Source of the DNA: Bradyrhizobium sp. Ash2021
GTDB taxonomy: Bacteria; Pseudomonadota; Alphaproteobacteria; Rhizobiales; Xanthobacteraceae
Assembly: GCF_031202265.1 (NCBI RefSeq)
Contig: NZ_CP100605.1
Location: forward strand, 1 to 64,000
Length of the DNA stretch: 64,000 bases
Direction of reading: 5' to 3'
Position 1 is the first letter of the stretch. Each line of letters opens with the position of its first letter. The notes under the pieces were generated by a model. That model was not told the DNA's origin. It did no database searches and saw nothing but the letters and a program-made list of their open reading frames with translations. Shown here piece by piece: positions 40,132 to 48,912 of the stretch. The position numbers were made by a program, and so were the translations under genes.

Positions 40132-41436
40132 TTAGGCCGCGGCTTCTCCTGGCCCTTCAAGCATCGGCGTGTCGAGGCTAGCTATTTCCGGCATCGCCTT
40201 GCCGGCGATCGCCTGCAGGTCGCCCACCATGCCAACCGTGGATTCAATGACCGCAACGATTTGGGTTTCACGCTTGGCCCATTGGCGACCCATGAATTTG
40301 CGCTCCTTGTCGAGATCCTCACGCATGTCATTGAACTTCTCGACGACGGCATCGACCCGCTGGCGAAATCTCGTGCCCGTCAGGTACTCGTAGACCTGCT
40401 CCATTTTGGTTTTCTGTCCCTGTTGGACCAGCCGCGAACTCGATATCTCGATGAGGGTCTGACGCAGCGCAACCGCCACGGCCAGTGCGCAACGCGGGTG
40501 CGCCACCCAAACGCCGTCGACCAGGTCAAAATGCTCGATGTGCTTGGGAAGGGCGTGCGAGATGATGAGGGCAACGTCGGCGCCACAGCGCCGCTGGTCC
40601 TCACGGAGCTTGGCCAGCCAACCATCGCTCCAGGCCTTGGTCCGCTTGGATTCCCAGAGGATCATGCCGGCGGGTTGCCCGACAGAGCCGTTGACTTGCT
40701 GAATAACATCGGCCCCCAACTCGCCCTTGGCGACCGGCTCAATGGCATCCATCGGAAACTTGCTGCGCAAAAGCTCCTCAAGCTCAACCTCGAAAACCTC
40801 ACCCTGGGATTGTTGCGAGCCTTGCTCGGCTTTGCGCCTTAATTCCTCGATCGTGCGTGTCATTGATTCGATGGTCTGGTCCTTCTCGGCAACCTTCAGG
40901 CGCGCAGCTTCATCTGATTCTTGCTTGGCCTTCGCCCGGATGTCGTCAACCGAGGCCTGAACGCGCTTTTCAATCGTGAGGTCCATTTCGCGCTTTTCGT
41001 CAGCCAGCGCGCGCTCCTTGCGTATTACCTCGGCCTGAGCCTGCTGCGCCTCAGCCAGCTTCGCATCGCTGGCTTCAAGGTTCTTGCGCAGTTCGGCGGT
41101 CTCTGCCGCCTTGGCTTGCATATCCCCCGCAACCGCTTCAAGGGCCTTTTTGGCCTCGGCTGCCACCAGTTGGCTGCGCTCGGCCGTCAGCCGCTGCGCA
41201 ACCTGATCTTCAATCTGCTCGCGCGCCCGCGCGACCGCGTCCTGCTCCTTGCGCAGGGCCTCGGTCTTCCTGGCGACCTCTGCGTCCTTGGCGGCCAGCT
41301 GCTCATTAAAGCGCTGTCGTGTTTCCTCGAGGAGGGGAGCGGCCAGCGATTCCGTGAGCTTGATTTCGTGGTTGCAGTTCGGGCAATGCAGGGTGGGCTC
41401 GTGTGAAGCGCCGGCGCCGGTTGCTCTGAGACTCAT
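40132..41436 (-). CDS. DUF2130 domain protein
   Basis: 434 aa from ATG 41436 with GAGGGGAAG upstream. N-terminal zinc-ribbon-like HCPNCNHEIKLTESL, a long coiled coil (residues about 25-190, for example RQRFNEQLAAKDAEVARKTE), then the DUF2130 domain: FEVELEELLRSKFPMDAIEP, GELGADVIQQV, GMILWESKRTKAWSDGWLAK (a PD-(D/E)xK-like E-x-K) and LVDGVWVAHPRCALAVAVAL. The fold suggests a nuclease-like DNA-repair or defence role, resembling RmuC in layout. Function not established. Confidence 0.88.
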   Translation of the reverse strand: MSLRATGAGASHEPTLHCPNCNHEIKLTESLAAPLLEETRQRFNEQLAAKDAEVARKTEALRKEQDAVARAREQIEDQVAQRLTAERSQLVAAEAKKALEAVAGDMQAKAAETAELRKNLEASDAKLAEAQQAQAEVIRKERALADEKREMDLTIEKRVQASVDDIRAKAKQESDEAARLKVAEKDQTIESMTRTIEELRRKAEQGSQQSQGEVFEVELEELLRSKFPMDAIEPVAKGELGADVIQQVNGSVGQPAGMILWESKRTKAWSDGWLAKLREDQRRCGADVALIISHALPKHIEHFDLVDGVWVAHPRCALAVAVALRQTLIEISSSRLVQQGQKTKMEQVYEYLTGTRFRQRVDAVVEKFNDMREDLDKERKFMGRQWAKRETQIVAVIESTVGMVGDLQAIAGKAMPEIASLDTPMLEGPGEAAA

Positions 41437-41634
41437 GAACTTCCCCTCATTGGTACGGCCGGATTCAACATCATCTGCGGGCGATTGCGATGTCGCGGCG
41501 CTGGATGTCCACATACGGCTAGCCGAACATCGACTTGGCCACCAGTTTTCCACCGAAACCGCATGGTCGAGGTGTCGACCAAGCCCTGGCTGCAGAAGCT
41601 GTTTAGCTAGGAATGTATTCTAAGGGGATTATAT

Positions 41635-41915
41635 ACTTGACACCACATGAACCAGATATAGTACAGGACTGCGGCCCGGAAACCGATTCGCGGGACGCTG
41701 GCGCGCCCGAGGTTTCCATTGAACTCACCCCTTCGATGATTGCGGCGGGGGCTGAGGCTCTGTCGGGGCGGTATTTCGATCTGTTAGATAGCTGCGAATA
41801 CCACGCGATCGTGAAAACTGTGTTCGAGGCCATGGCGGCAAGGAGCGAAACACCTCTTCGCGTAATTGATCGAAGCGCAGAATACTGTCTTGAATGTCGT
41901 CGTGAAGACGCTTGA
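41635..41915 (+). CDS. Small hypothetical passenger protein
   Basis: TTG at 41635 lies inside the inverted repeat; an ATG at 41613 lies in target DNA. EVSIELTPSMIAAGAEALSG, then YHAIVKTVFEAMAA resembles small phage or rhizobial proteins with an xITPEMIEAGxxAL pattern. It overlaps the end of the opposite gene 41725-42315. Confidence 0.45.
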
Positions 41916-42315
41916 GTTCTTCAATCGAGGTGGGCGTAAAGCCGAACTTGAAGGTGCCCTCCATGGTGACATGGATCCGATGCACTCCGCCGCCTTCTTC
42001 CTCAATGGTCCAAGGATCATGAACATAGGCGTTCCTGCGGCGGGCCAATCCGCCCGCACGTTCGGCGAATTTGTTGACCTTGGTGATGATGTCTGGCGAT
42101 CCACCGCGTACCTGGATAAGGGAAATCAGAACGCGGAAGCGGCTGGACGGTGAAAAGAGTTGCGTCGTCAGGCACGCCCCGATCCAGCGTTCAACGTTTG
42201 CCAGTTCCCAAATCGCCATGTTGACGCTAAAGTCCAAGGATGCCGACATGGCCGCAACGTGGCCCAGCCACCTCATATGTTCATCTAATCTGGGGTCTTG
42301 ATCGCTCTCGGACAT
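41725..42315 (-). CDS. Hypothetical passenger protein with HEPN-like motif
   Basis: 196 aa from ATG 42315. MSASLDFSVNMAIWELANVE, then ERAGGLARRRNAYVHDPWTI; the R-N-A-Y-V-H string fits the RX4H motif of HEPN RNases, and the alpha-helical N-terminus is compatible. The Pro-rich C-terminus may be read-through. Its start codon overlaps that of the divergent gene at 42314. Function not known; the HEPN assignment rests on one motif. Confidence 0.5.
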   Translation of the reverse strand: MSESDQDPRLDEHMRWLGHVAAMSASLDFSVNMAIWELANVERWIGACLTTQLFSPSSRFRVLISLIQVRGGSPDIITKVNKFAERAGGLARRRNAYVHDPWTIEEEGGGVHRIHVTMEGTFKFGFTPTSIEELKRLHDDIQDSILRFDQLREEVFRSLPPWPRTQFSRSRGIRSYLTDRNTAPTEPQPPPQSSKG

Positions 42316-42478
42316 GACAAAAAAACCTGACGACGATCAATTTACTGCACAAGAGGCCCAGCGCCGTTTTGAGGCCGCGCTGCGGGCCGGGTTAAGCGCG
42401 CCGCACAAGCCGCTCAAGGACAAGCCTAAAGAAAAGAAACCGGCAAAGAAAGCCGTGCGAGAGCCGAGGAAGGATTAG
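42314..42478 (+). CDS. Small Lys-rich passenger protein, 54 aa
   Basis: ATG 42314: MTKKPDDDQFTAQEAQRRFE, AALRAGLSAPHKPLKD, then a Lys/Pro-rich tail. The FTAQEAQRRFEAALRAGL segment is, as I recall, a common small rhizobial motif, possibly antitoxin-like. Divergent from the HEPN-like gene with overlapping start codons. Confidence 0.55.
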   Translation: MTKKPDDDQFTAQEAQRRFEAALRAGLSAPHKPLKDKPKEKKPAKKAVREPRKD

Positions 42479-42852
42479 CTGGGCTTTCCTTGAGGGTGCG
42501 ACGGCACATTAGCCGCTTTCCTGAGGTCGGCGATCAGCTTGCTGAGACTATCCGCATCAAATTCAAACTCTATCGGCGGGAACGGGCTCGGCTGAATCGC
42601 CAAGATTGTGCCGCCATCGGATGCAAGGCCGACCTGAAATGAAGGATGCTTCGCGCGCAGAAACGCCCGCTGCTGGTGAATTGGTATTGAAGAATCGTGC
42701 GGGAGAGCATTTACCGCATTGGCGATCGATCCTATCAGGGCGAGAGCATCATCGCGACTTAGCCCAATTGACGCGCCAGACTCACCATTGGCGTCCGCTA
42801 TCTCCAACACGATATGGTCTTGGTGAGGGGTTGCTGATATCCGGAGAGTCAC
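42475..42852 (-). CDS. Hypothetical passenger protein, 125 aa
   Basis: GTG 42852 with GGGAGG 6 nt upstream. VLEIADANGESGASIGLSRD, DALALIGSIANAVNALP, then FQVGLASDGGTILAIQPSPF. Mixed alpha/beta, soluble, unrecognised. The good ribosome binding site supports it. Confidence 0.6.
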   Translation of the reverse strand: MTLRISATPHQDHIVLEIADANGESGASIGLSRDDALALIGSIANAVNALPHDSSIPIHQQRAFLRAKHPSFQVGLASDGGTILAIQPSPFPPIEFEFDADSLSKLIADLRKAANVPSHPQGKPS

Positions 42853-42912
42853 GATTTCCTCCCTTTGGATCGCCAGCGCAGGAAGCGCCTAGCCTGTCTG
42901 CTCAGGTCTCGC

Positions 42913-43186
42913 TTAGTGAGGTTGACGATACGTCAGACGCTTACTAGCCGCGCCCTTGACGGCAAGGTCTGCACGTTCCACGTCGTCAACGCCCAAGGCG
43001 ATACGGTTGGAATAACGGAAATCAAATTCTGAAAGGTAGCGGTGCAGGTGCTTCTCCGAGCAGTGCTGATAGATACCCTTCATGCCGCGCTTGAAGATCG
43101 AATAGTAGCCTTCGACCGTGTTGGTGGTGATGGTCGTGGTTTCGACGATAGGCTTGCCATCGGGGCGCATCTTGTCGGTGACCTCG
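42913..43186 (-). pseudogene. IS1595 transposase, C-terminal part (split gene)
   Basis: EVTDKMRPDGKPIVETTTIT, NTVEGYYSIFKRGMKGIYQH, CSEKHLHRYLSEFDFRYSNR is the C-terminal half of the ISXO2-type domain with its third catalytic acid in NTVEGYYS. It is continuous with 44622-45316 once the IS256 element is removed. Confidence 0.9.
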
Positions 43187-43195
43187 TTCCAATAG

Positions 43196-44612
43196 GAGCT
43201 ATCGCCAATTTTTGGTGACGGCCGGGCCGGTCAGGCGGCGGCGGTTATGGGCTGACGGTCAGCGGGTTTAGCGATGACCTCGATCCCGTTGTTGAATGTC
43301 ACACCGAGAACGAGTTTTGGCAACTGGTTGTGGCCATCGAGACGACGCCAGCTTTTCTGCGCGGCCTCGAGCAGCTTGAAGACCATCGCGAGCGCCGTCC
43401 TGTTGGACAGGCATCCCTTCGATCGGATCGTGCGGTGGCGCACGGTAGCGAAGGTGCTTTCAATGGGATTGGTCGTTCGCAGGTGTTTCCAGTGCTCGGC
43501 CGGGAAGTCGTAGAACGCCAGTAGCGTGTCCCGATCCTTGCCCAGGCAGTCGGCCGCCTTCTCGTATTTGGGCGTGTAGCTCGCGATGAAGGCGTCGAAC
43601 GCCAGCTCGGCGGCGGCCTTGGTTTCGGCCATCCAGATCTCCTGCAACGCGCGTTTGGCCTTCGGCTGCTGGCTCTTCGGCAACTTGGCGAGTACGTTCG
43701 CGGTCTTGTGCACCCAGCAGCGCTGCTCGCGCGTTTTCGGCCAGACCTCACCGGCGGCCTTCCAGAACCCGAGCGCGCCATCGGCGATGGTAAGCCGCGG
43801 CGGCACGTCGAGCCCGCGCCGCTTCAGATCGAGCAGCAGATCGCGCCAGTCCTGCGCGCTCTCGCGGGCGCCATCGGTGAAGCCGACCAGTTCCTTGCGG
43901 CCTTCCGGCGTCGCGCCGATCAGCACCAGGATGCACTGCTTTTCGTCTTCGAGGCGTGCCTGGAGATGGATGCCATCGGCCCAGATGTAGACGTAACGTT
44001 TCGCCGACAGATCGCGCCTCTGCCACGCGGTGTGTTCGTCAAGCCAGCCGTCCTTCAGGCGGCCGATGGCGGATGCCGACAATCCGGCAGCATCCTTGCC
44101 GAGCAGTGCTGCCAGCGCCTCGGAGAAGTCGCCGGTCGAGATACCCTTCAGGTAAAGGATCGGCAGCAGCGTCTCGATCGATTTAGAGCGGCGCATATAG
44201 GGCGGCAGGATCGAGGGCGAGAACCGGATGCGGTCGGGGTCGGTAGCGTCCGCCTCGCGATCGCGCACACGCGGCTGGCGGACGGCGACCGGACCGATAC
44301 CGGTCATCACCTCGCGCTCCGGCAGGTGACCGTGGCGCACGACCCGCTGGTGGCCGTCTGCGGTCTTCAAATCGGCATGCTTGCCGAGAAAGTCCGCGAC
44401 CTCGGCCTCGACCGCCTGGGCCAACAGAACACGTGCCCCAGTACGCAAGATTTCCGTGAGTTGATCGTCGACGTTTGCTGGCTGAATCAGCTTGATGATG
44501 TTATCGTTGGACACGGCATATCGCTCCTTCGGTGGAGAAGTGGAGGCGTCAAGCACCCCCACGATATGCCGCCTTTCCGATTCCCGCCGTCACCAACTTT
44601 CAGCGATAGCTC
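43196..44612 (-). mobile_element. IS256-family element, copy 1
   Basis: 1417 bp. Inverted repeats GAGCTATCGC...GGTGACGGC at both ends and a perfect 9-bp target duplication TTCCAATAG (43187-43195, 44613-44621). Inserted in the IS1595 transposase. Confidence 0.92.
43231..44514 (-). CDS. IS256-family transposase, copy 1
   Basis: 427 aa from GTG 44514 (AAGGAG upstream; the frame is open to 44562). DDE catalytic core: Asp in YIWADGIHLQARLEDE, Asp in RLTIADGALGFWKAAG, Glu in TNPIESTFATVRHRT, plus HKTANVLAKLPKS. Intact. About 85-90% similar by eye to copy 2, so two related but distinct elements rather than one recent duplication. Confidence 0.92.
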   Translation of the reverse strand: MSNDNIIKLIQPANVDDQLTEILRTGARVLLAQAVEAEVADFLGKHADLKTADGHQRVVRHGHLPEREVMTGIGPVAVRQPRVRDREADATDPDRIRFSPSILPPYMRRSKSIETLLPILYLKGISTGDFSEALAALLGKDAAGLSASAIGRLKDGWLDEHTAWQRRDLSAKRYVYIWADGIHLQARLEDEKQCILVLIGATPEGRKELVGFTDGARESAQDWRDLLLDLKRRGLDVPPRLTIADGALGFWKAAGEVWPKTREQRCWVHKTANVLAKLPKSQQPKAKRALQEIWMAETKAAAELAFDAFIASYTPKYEKAADCLGKDRDTLLAFYDFPAEHWKHLRTTNPIESTFATVRHRTIRSKGCLSNRTALAMVFKLLEAAQKSWRRLDGHNQLPKLVLGVTFNNGIEVIAKPADRQPITAAA

Positions 44613-44621
44613 TTCCAATAG

Positions 44622-45316
44622 CGGACATACTGCTTTTCGCTGTGGTTGACTGCATCATGTCCGGCGAAGTCCGCTCCAACTTCCGGGTAGATGTTGGACT
44701 CGTCCGTCATAAGGCGACTTTCGCGGCTGATATTCTCGCGAATGATCGGGGCAACCTGAGCAATCGTCGCGGTGTCGATATGGAAGCTGCGGGCAGAGCC
44801 GCCGCGCTCGACAAGGGTAAGAACCGTGTTCTTATGGGTAGAGCCGCCACGGCGCACCGGCTGGCCCTTGAGACGACCGATATAGGTTTCGTCCACTTCA
44901 ACGACGCCACCGCCGCCGCCCATCGGGGGCATGAGGCCACCCTCGCGCATGGCTTCGCGAATGCGATGGGACAGGAACCAAGCCGTCTTATAGGTGACGC
45001 CCAACGCGCGGTGAAGCTGATGGGAGCTAACGCCCTTCTTGGACGAGGCCATCAGGTAGAACGCCTGTAGCCAGACGTTCAACTTGATATGGCTCGACTC
45101 CATCACGCTCTTGGTGGTGACGCTGAAGTCCTTCCGGCATTCTTTGGCGCGGCAGCGGTAGACGCCGGGCTTGCGGGTCGGGAATGACTCATTGACCGTC
45201 CCACAGTGCGGGCAAACCCGCTCAGAGCCCCAGCGAAGGGCTTCCAGATACTCTCTGGCGGCTTCGACGGACTGGAAGTGTGCGGCGTTGAAGTGAGACT
45301 TGGACATGAGGGCCAT
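44622..45316 (-). pseudogene. IS1595 transposase, N-terminal part (split gene)
   Basis: From ATG 45316 or 45307: zinc finger RVCPHCGTVNESFPTRKPGV YRCRAKEC, HTH-like region, then catalytic GVVEVDETYIGRLKGQPVRR and SRLMTDESNIYPEVG, ending at HSEKQYVRYW where the IS256 is inserted. The element is therefore immobile unless served in trans. Confidence 0.9.
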
Positions 45317-45444
45317 CCGATCCCTTGGGATTGTGGTGTCAAGTATATAATCCCCTATTCTAAATGAGAACAAAACAGGATCAAGCTGTTTGCTTGAGAT
45401 GCCTGCGGAAGAGGCAAAAAAAGCGGCAAAGTAGAGTGACGCGT

Positions 45445-45461
45445 TAGGGCTTAATGCCCTA
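45445..45461. promoter_or_regulatory. Palindrome upstream of fic
   Basis: TAGGGC-TTAAT-GCCCTA, 40 nt before the fic start; flanked by two AGCGGCAAA direct repeats (45422 and 45491). Operator-like. Confidence 0.45.
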
Positions 45462-45501
45462 TCTTTGCTGAACAAATAACCGGCAATGGAAGCGGCAAAA
45501 A

Positions 45502-46674
45502 ATGACCACAATCACAGCGATGGAGCCGCTTCTTCCCGACGATAACAAGGAACTTGAGGACCTGGCGACTGACCTGGTGGCGAAGGCCAGCGGGCTTGCC
45601 ACCCGCTTGCATCCAGTGCTGCGCGCGTCCGTCGGCGACCTAGTGCGCTCAATGAACTGCTACTACTCCAACCTCATTGAGGGGCACAACACACTGCCGG
45701 TCGATATCGACCGCGCCATGAACAACGAGCTTGCAACAGAGCCGGAGCGGCGCAACCTCCAGCTCGAGGCGCGTGCGCACATTGAAGTGCAACGGATGAT
45801 CGACCGTGGGGACGGGCCCAGCCCAGTCATGTCCGAAGCGTTCATCACCTGGACGCATCGCAACTTCTGCGAACGCCTGCCGGCAGAAATGCTGGTGGTC
45901 GAAAATCCAGAGTCCGGCCGCAAGATCACCATGGCTCCGGGCGTGCTGAGATCCGAGCATGTCCGCGTTGGCCGACATGTCGCGCCTGATCCGGTCGACC
46001 TGCCGGCGTTCATCAAGCGGTTCGCGGAAGGCTATACGTCGCCCAACCTTTCGAGGCTGCGTAAAATCATCGGCGTCGCCGCATCCCACCATCGCCTGGC
46101 GTGGATCCACCCCTTCCTGGACGGCAACGGCCGCGTTGCGCGACTGTTCTCGCACGCGCTGCTGCGCGAACTGGATGTGGGATCAGAGCTCTGGTCGGTT
46201 TCGCGTGGCCTTGCGCGAAGTGTCGATAACTACAAGACCATGCTGCAGGCCGCGGATGAGCCGCGACGCGGCGACCTCGACGGCCGTGGCAATCTCACTC
46301 TGGCAGGCCTAACGGAATTCTGCCGCTATTTCCTCTCGACCTGCATCGACCAAATCGACTTCATGGAAGGCCTCCTGGAGCCTTCCGAGTTGCTGCGACG
46401 CATGGAGATCTGGGCAAAGGAAGAGACGGCGGCAAAGCGGCTACCGAAGGGCTCATGGCCCATCTTGCGCATGGCGGTCCTCGATGGCGAGTTCGCCCGC
46501 GGCGACGCGGCCGATATTACCGGCTATGCGACCCGGCAGGCACGCACCGTGCTCAACGACCTCATCAATCAGGGCTATCTTATTTCCGAGACCACCCGCA
46601 GCCCGGTGCGGCTGGGATTTCCGGCTAGCGTGGTCGATCGTTGGTTTCCACGGCTTTATGGGGGAGGGCAGTGA
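45502..46674 (+). CDS. fic: Fic-family protein (AMP-transferase)
   Basis: 390 aa. N-terminal inhibitory helix motif SNLIEG (S/T-x3-E-G, about residues 54-59) and the Fic core HPFLDGNGRVARLF (about 203) with HHRLAWI before it; a C-terminal winged helix (AADITGYATRQARTVLNDLI, NQGYLISETTRSPVRLGFP). Both the active-site motif and the self-inhibitory Glu are present, so a regulated adenylyltransferase (class II) is likely, targets unknown. ATG 45502 follows GGAAGCGG. Now isolated between an IS1595 and an IS256 element. Confidence 0.9.
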   Translation: MTTITAMEPLLPDDNKELEDLATDLVAKASGLATRLHPVLRASVGDLVRSMNCYYSNLIEGHNTLPVDIDRAMNNELATEPERRNLQLEARAHIEVQRMIDRGDGPSPVMSEAFITWTHRNFCERLPAEMLVVENPESGRKITMAPGVLRSEHVRVGRHVAPDPVDLPAFIKRFAEGYTSPNLSRLRKIIGVAASHHRLAWIHPFLDGNGRVARLFSHALLRELDVGSELWSVSRGLARSVDNYKTMLQAADEPRRGDLDGRGNLTLAGLTEFCRYFLSTCIDQIDFMEGLLEPSELLRRMEIWAKEETAAKRLPKGSWPILRMAVLDGEFARGDAADITGYATRQARTVLNDLINQGYLISETTRSPVRLGFPASVVDRWFPRLYGGGQ

Positions 46675-46805
46675 TCGCGACGTGTCATACCTTGCATGTT
46701 GTTAAACGCGCAGAGGCTTGTCACATCAAAGCTGAAATCCAGGGGCCAACGGTGCAAGGACCCGCCTTCGTCTTTAGCGGAAACCGCCTAGACATACACA
46801 AACAG
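46675..46805 (+). pseudogene. 5' part of a gene interrupted by IS256 copy 2 (uncertain)
   Basis: The plus strand reads VKRAEACHIKAEIQGPTVQG, PAFVFSGNRLDIHKQ up to the target duplication. It has no identified family and does not join in frame with 48232 onward. Confidence 0.3.
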
Positions 46806-48222
46806 GAGCTATCGCCAATTTTTGGTGACGGCCTGATCAGTCAGGCGGCGGCGGTTGCGGGCTGAGGGGCGGCCAGCTTGGCGGTGACCTCGATCCCGTC
46901 GGTGAATTTCACACCGAGAATGATCTTTGGCAAGTGTGCATGTCCGTCGAGCCGTCGCCAGGATCGTTGCGCCCCTTCGACCAGCTTGAATACCATGGCG
47001 AGAGCGGTCTTGTTTGAGAGGCAGCCTTTCGATCGGATCGTGCGGTGGCGGACGGTCGCGAAAGTGCTTTCAATCGGGTTGGTGGTGCGCAGGTGCTTCC
47101 AATGCTCGGCCGGGAAGTCGTAGAAGGCGAGCAGCAGGTCGCGATCCTTCGTCAGACAATCGACGGCCTTCTGGTATTTCGGCGTGTAGCTTTCGATGAA
47201 GGCGTCGAAGGCGACTTCGGCATTGGCCTTGGTCTCGGCCATCCAGATTTCCTGCAGCGCCCGCTTGGCCTTTGGTTGCACACTCTTGGGTAATTTGCCC
47301 AGCACGTTCGCCGTCTTGTGCACCCAACAGCGCTGCTCGCGTGCTTTCGGCCAGACCTCGCCGGCCGCTTTCCAGAAGCCGAGCGCGCCGTCGGCGATCA
47401 TCAGCTCGGGCCGGGCATCGAGCCCGCATCGCTTCAGATCCAGCAGCAGATCGCGCCAATCCTGCGCACTTTCCCGAGCGCCATCGGTGAACCCGACGAG
47501 CTCTTTCTTGCCCTCGGGCGTCGCGCCGATCAGCACCAGGATGCACTGCTTTTCATCTTCCAGCCGCGCCTCGAGGTGGATGCCGTCCGCCCAGACGTAC
47601 ACGTAGCGCTTGCCCGACAAATCACGCTTGCGCCACTGGGCATGATCATCCTGCCAGCCGTCCTTCAGGCGGCCGATGGCGCTGGCCGAGAGGCCGGGCG
47701 CATCCTTGCCGAGCAAGGCCGCCAGAGCGTCCGAGAAATCGCCGGTCGAGATGCCCTTCAGGTAGAGGATCGGTAGCAGCGTCTCGATCGACTTCGAGCG
47801 GCGCATATAGGGCGGCAAGATCGATGGCGAGAAGCGGATGCGGCGGGGATCGCCGGCTGCGGCCTCGCGATCGCGCACGCGGGGCTGGCGCACCGGGACC
47901 GCGCCGATGCCCGTCATCACCTCGCGCTCGGGCAGATGACCGTGGCGCACCACGCGTTGGTGGCCATCCTCGGTCTTCAAATCGGCATGCTTGGAAAGAA
48001 ACCCGGCGACCTCGGCCTCCACCGCCTGGGCGAGAAGGGCACGCGCCCCATCGCGCAAAATGTCGGTGAGTTGGTCGCTGAAAGTTCCTGGCTGAATCAG
48101 TTTTACGACGGTATCCTTAGACACGGCATATCGCTCCTTTGGTGGAGAAGTGGAGGCGTTGAACACCCCCACGATATGCCGCCTTCCCGATTCACGCCGT
48201 CACCAACTTTGGGCCATAGCTC
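46806..48222 (-). mobile_element. IS256-family element, copy 2
   Basis: 1417 bp with GAGCTATCGCC / GAGCTATGGCC inverted repeats and a perfect 9-bp target duplication CACAAACAG (46797-46805, 48223-48231). Confidence 0.92.
46841..48124 (-). CDS. IS256-family transposase, copy 2
   Basis: 427 aa from GTG 48124. Same DDE layout as copy 1 (YVWADGIHLEARLEDE, LMIADGALGFWKAAG, TNPIESTFATVRHRT). Intact and probably active. Confidence 0.92.
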   Translation of the reverse strand: MSKDTVVKLIQPGTFSDQLTDILRDGARALLAQAVEAEVAGFLSKHADLKTEDGHQRVVRHGHLPEREVMTGIGAVPVRQPRVRDREAAAGDPRRIRFSPSILPPYMRRSKSIETLLPILYLKGISTGDFSDALAALLGKDAPGLSASAIGRLKDGWQDDHAQWRKRDLSGKRYVYVWADGIHLEARLEDEKQCILVLIGATPEGKKELVGFTDGARESAQDWRDLLLDLKRCGLDARPELMIADGALGFWKAAGEVWPKAREQRCWVHKTANVLGKLPKSVQPKAKRALQEIWMAETKANAEVAFDAFIESYTPKYQKAVDCLTKDRDLLLAFYDFPAEHWKHLRTTNPIESTFATVRHRTIRSKGCLSNKTALAMVFKLVEGAQRSWRRLDGHAHLPKIILGVKFTDGIEVTAKLAAPQPATAAA

Positions 48223-48442
48223 CACAAACAGAACCCGGAACCAGTATCTGTCGGGACTGCATAAGCTGTTTGAGGTGTCCATCACGCAGCAGGTCGAGGA
48301 GGGCTGTGTTGACTGGGTGAAAGCGGTATTGGCTAATGAAGATGGGGAACGGGAGATGTTTTGCGAAGACTTTGAATTATACATCTGGTTCGTGTTGCTT
48401 TTCCAGTCGGGCCATTTCCCGATGCACGGGGCAGTTCACTAA
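48223..48442 (+). pseudogene. 3' part of an interrupted gene
   Basis: Open in one frame from the IS edge: NQYLSGLHKLFEVSITQQVE, EGCVDWVKAVLANEDGERE, CEDFELYIWFVLLFQSG. It looks like genuine coding sequence cut by IS256 copy 2; family not recognised. Confidence 0.4.
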
Positions 48443-48448
48443 ATCTGT

Positions 48449-48697
48449 TTAATTTCGCCGGACGTAGCCGCGACGGGCTTTGCGCACGAGCCAGGCCTCG
48501 AGCGCCTCGACGGCCTGCACCCGCCCAGCGAACAGATCGAGGCGCCGCCGGCCGCGCTGGCCGAGACGCCCCCATTCGCGCACCAATGCAGCATCGCCAA
48601 AGAGTGTCGGCTCGATCGTGAGCACATAGTACCGTGCCATGTTACGGGCCGGATCGCAGCGTTCGAGCACGAGGTATTGCACCGTGAGTTCGGACAT
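48449..48697 (-). CDS. WGR-domain protein
   Basis: 82 aa from ATG 48697. YYVLTIEPTLFGDAALVREW GRLGQRGRRRLDLFAGRVQA is a single WGR domain (Trp-Gly-Arg core), a nucleic-acid-binding module that stands alone on many rhizobial plasmids. Role unknown. Confidence 0.85.
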   Translation of the reverse strand: MSELTVQYLVLERCDPARNMARYYVLTIEPTLFGDAALVREWGRLGQRGRRRLDLFAGRVQAVEALEAWLVRKARRGYVRRN

Positions 48698-48803
48698 GCG
48701 TCAGAGTCGCAGCCGCCGAAACGGCCGTCCAACTAAATTATTGAATCGATCAGAGCCAACAATTCAGAACTTTAATATCAGCGATCAATATACCTATAAA
48801 GGA

Positions 48804-48839
48804 TTGTCAACCTCCCCGACAGGGCAGGCGGCTTGACAA
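48804..48839. promoter_or_regulatory. Inverted repeat upstream of the RloC-like gene
   Basis: TTGTCAA and TTGACAA arms 22 bp apart in an AT-rich leader; candidate operator for the XRE protein at 52356. Confidence 0.4.
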
Positions 48840-48912
48840 CCATGACAGCACGCCATCCATTGCTACAATCGACGATTTGCAGCGCCCGCCGACGATCGCC
48901 CTTGGAGAGGTA

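Larger units (their letters stand above)
41624..45355. mobile_element. IS1595-family element carrying passenger genes, interrupted by an IS256-family IS
   Basis: Terminal inverted repeats GGGGATTATATACTTGACAC (41624) and its complement ending at 45355. A perfect 8-bp target duplication TATTCTAA flanks it (41616-41623 and 45356-45363). It contains the transposase (split) and four possible passenger genes. Without the nested IS it would be about 2.3 kb. Insertion separated the DUF2130 gene's upstream region from fic. Confidence 0.9.

Noticed and set aside
40102..40842. 246-aa plus-strand frame
   Set aside because: Antisense shadow of the DUF2130 gene, which has clear domains on the minus strand.
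43708..44649. 313-aa plus-strand frame inside IS256 copy 1
   Set aside because: Shadow of the transposase; the same shadow appears in copy 2.
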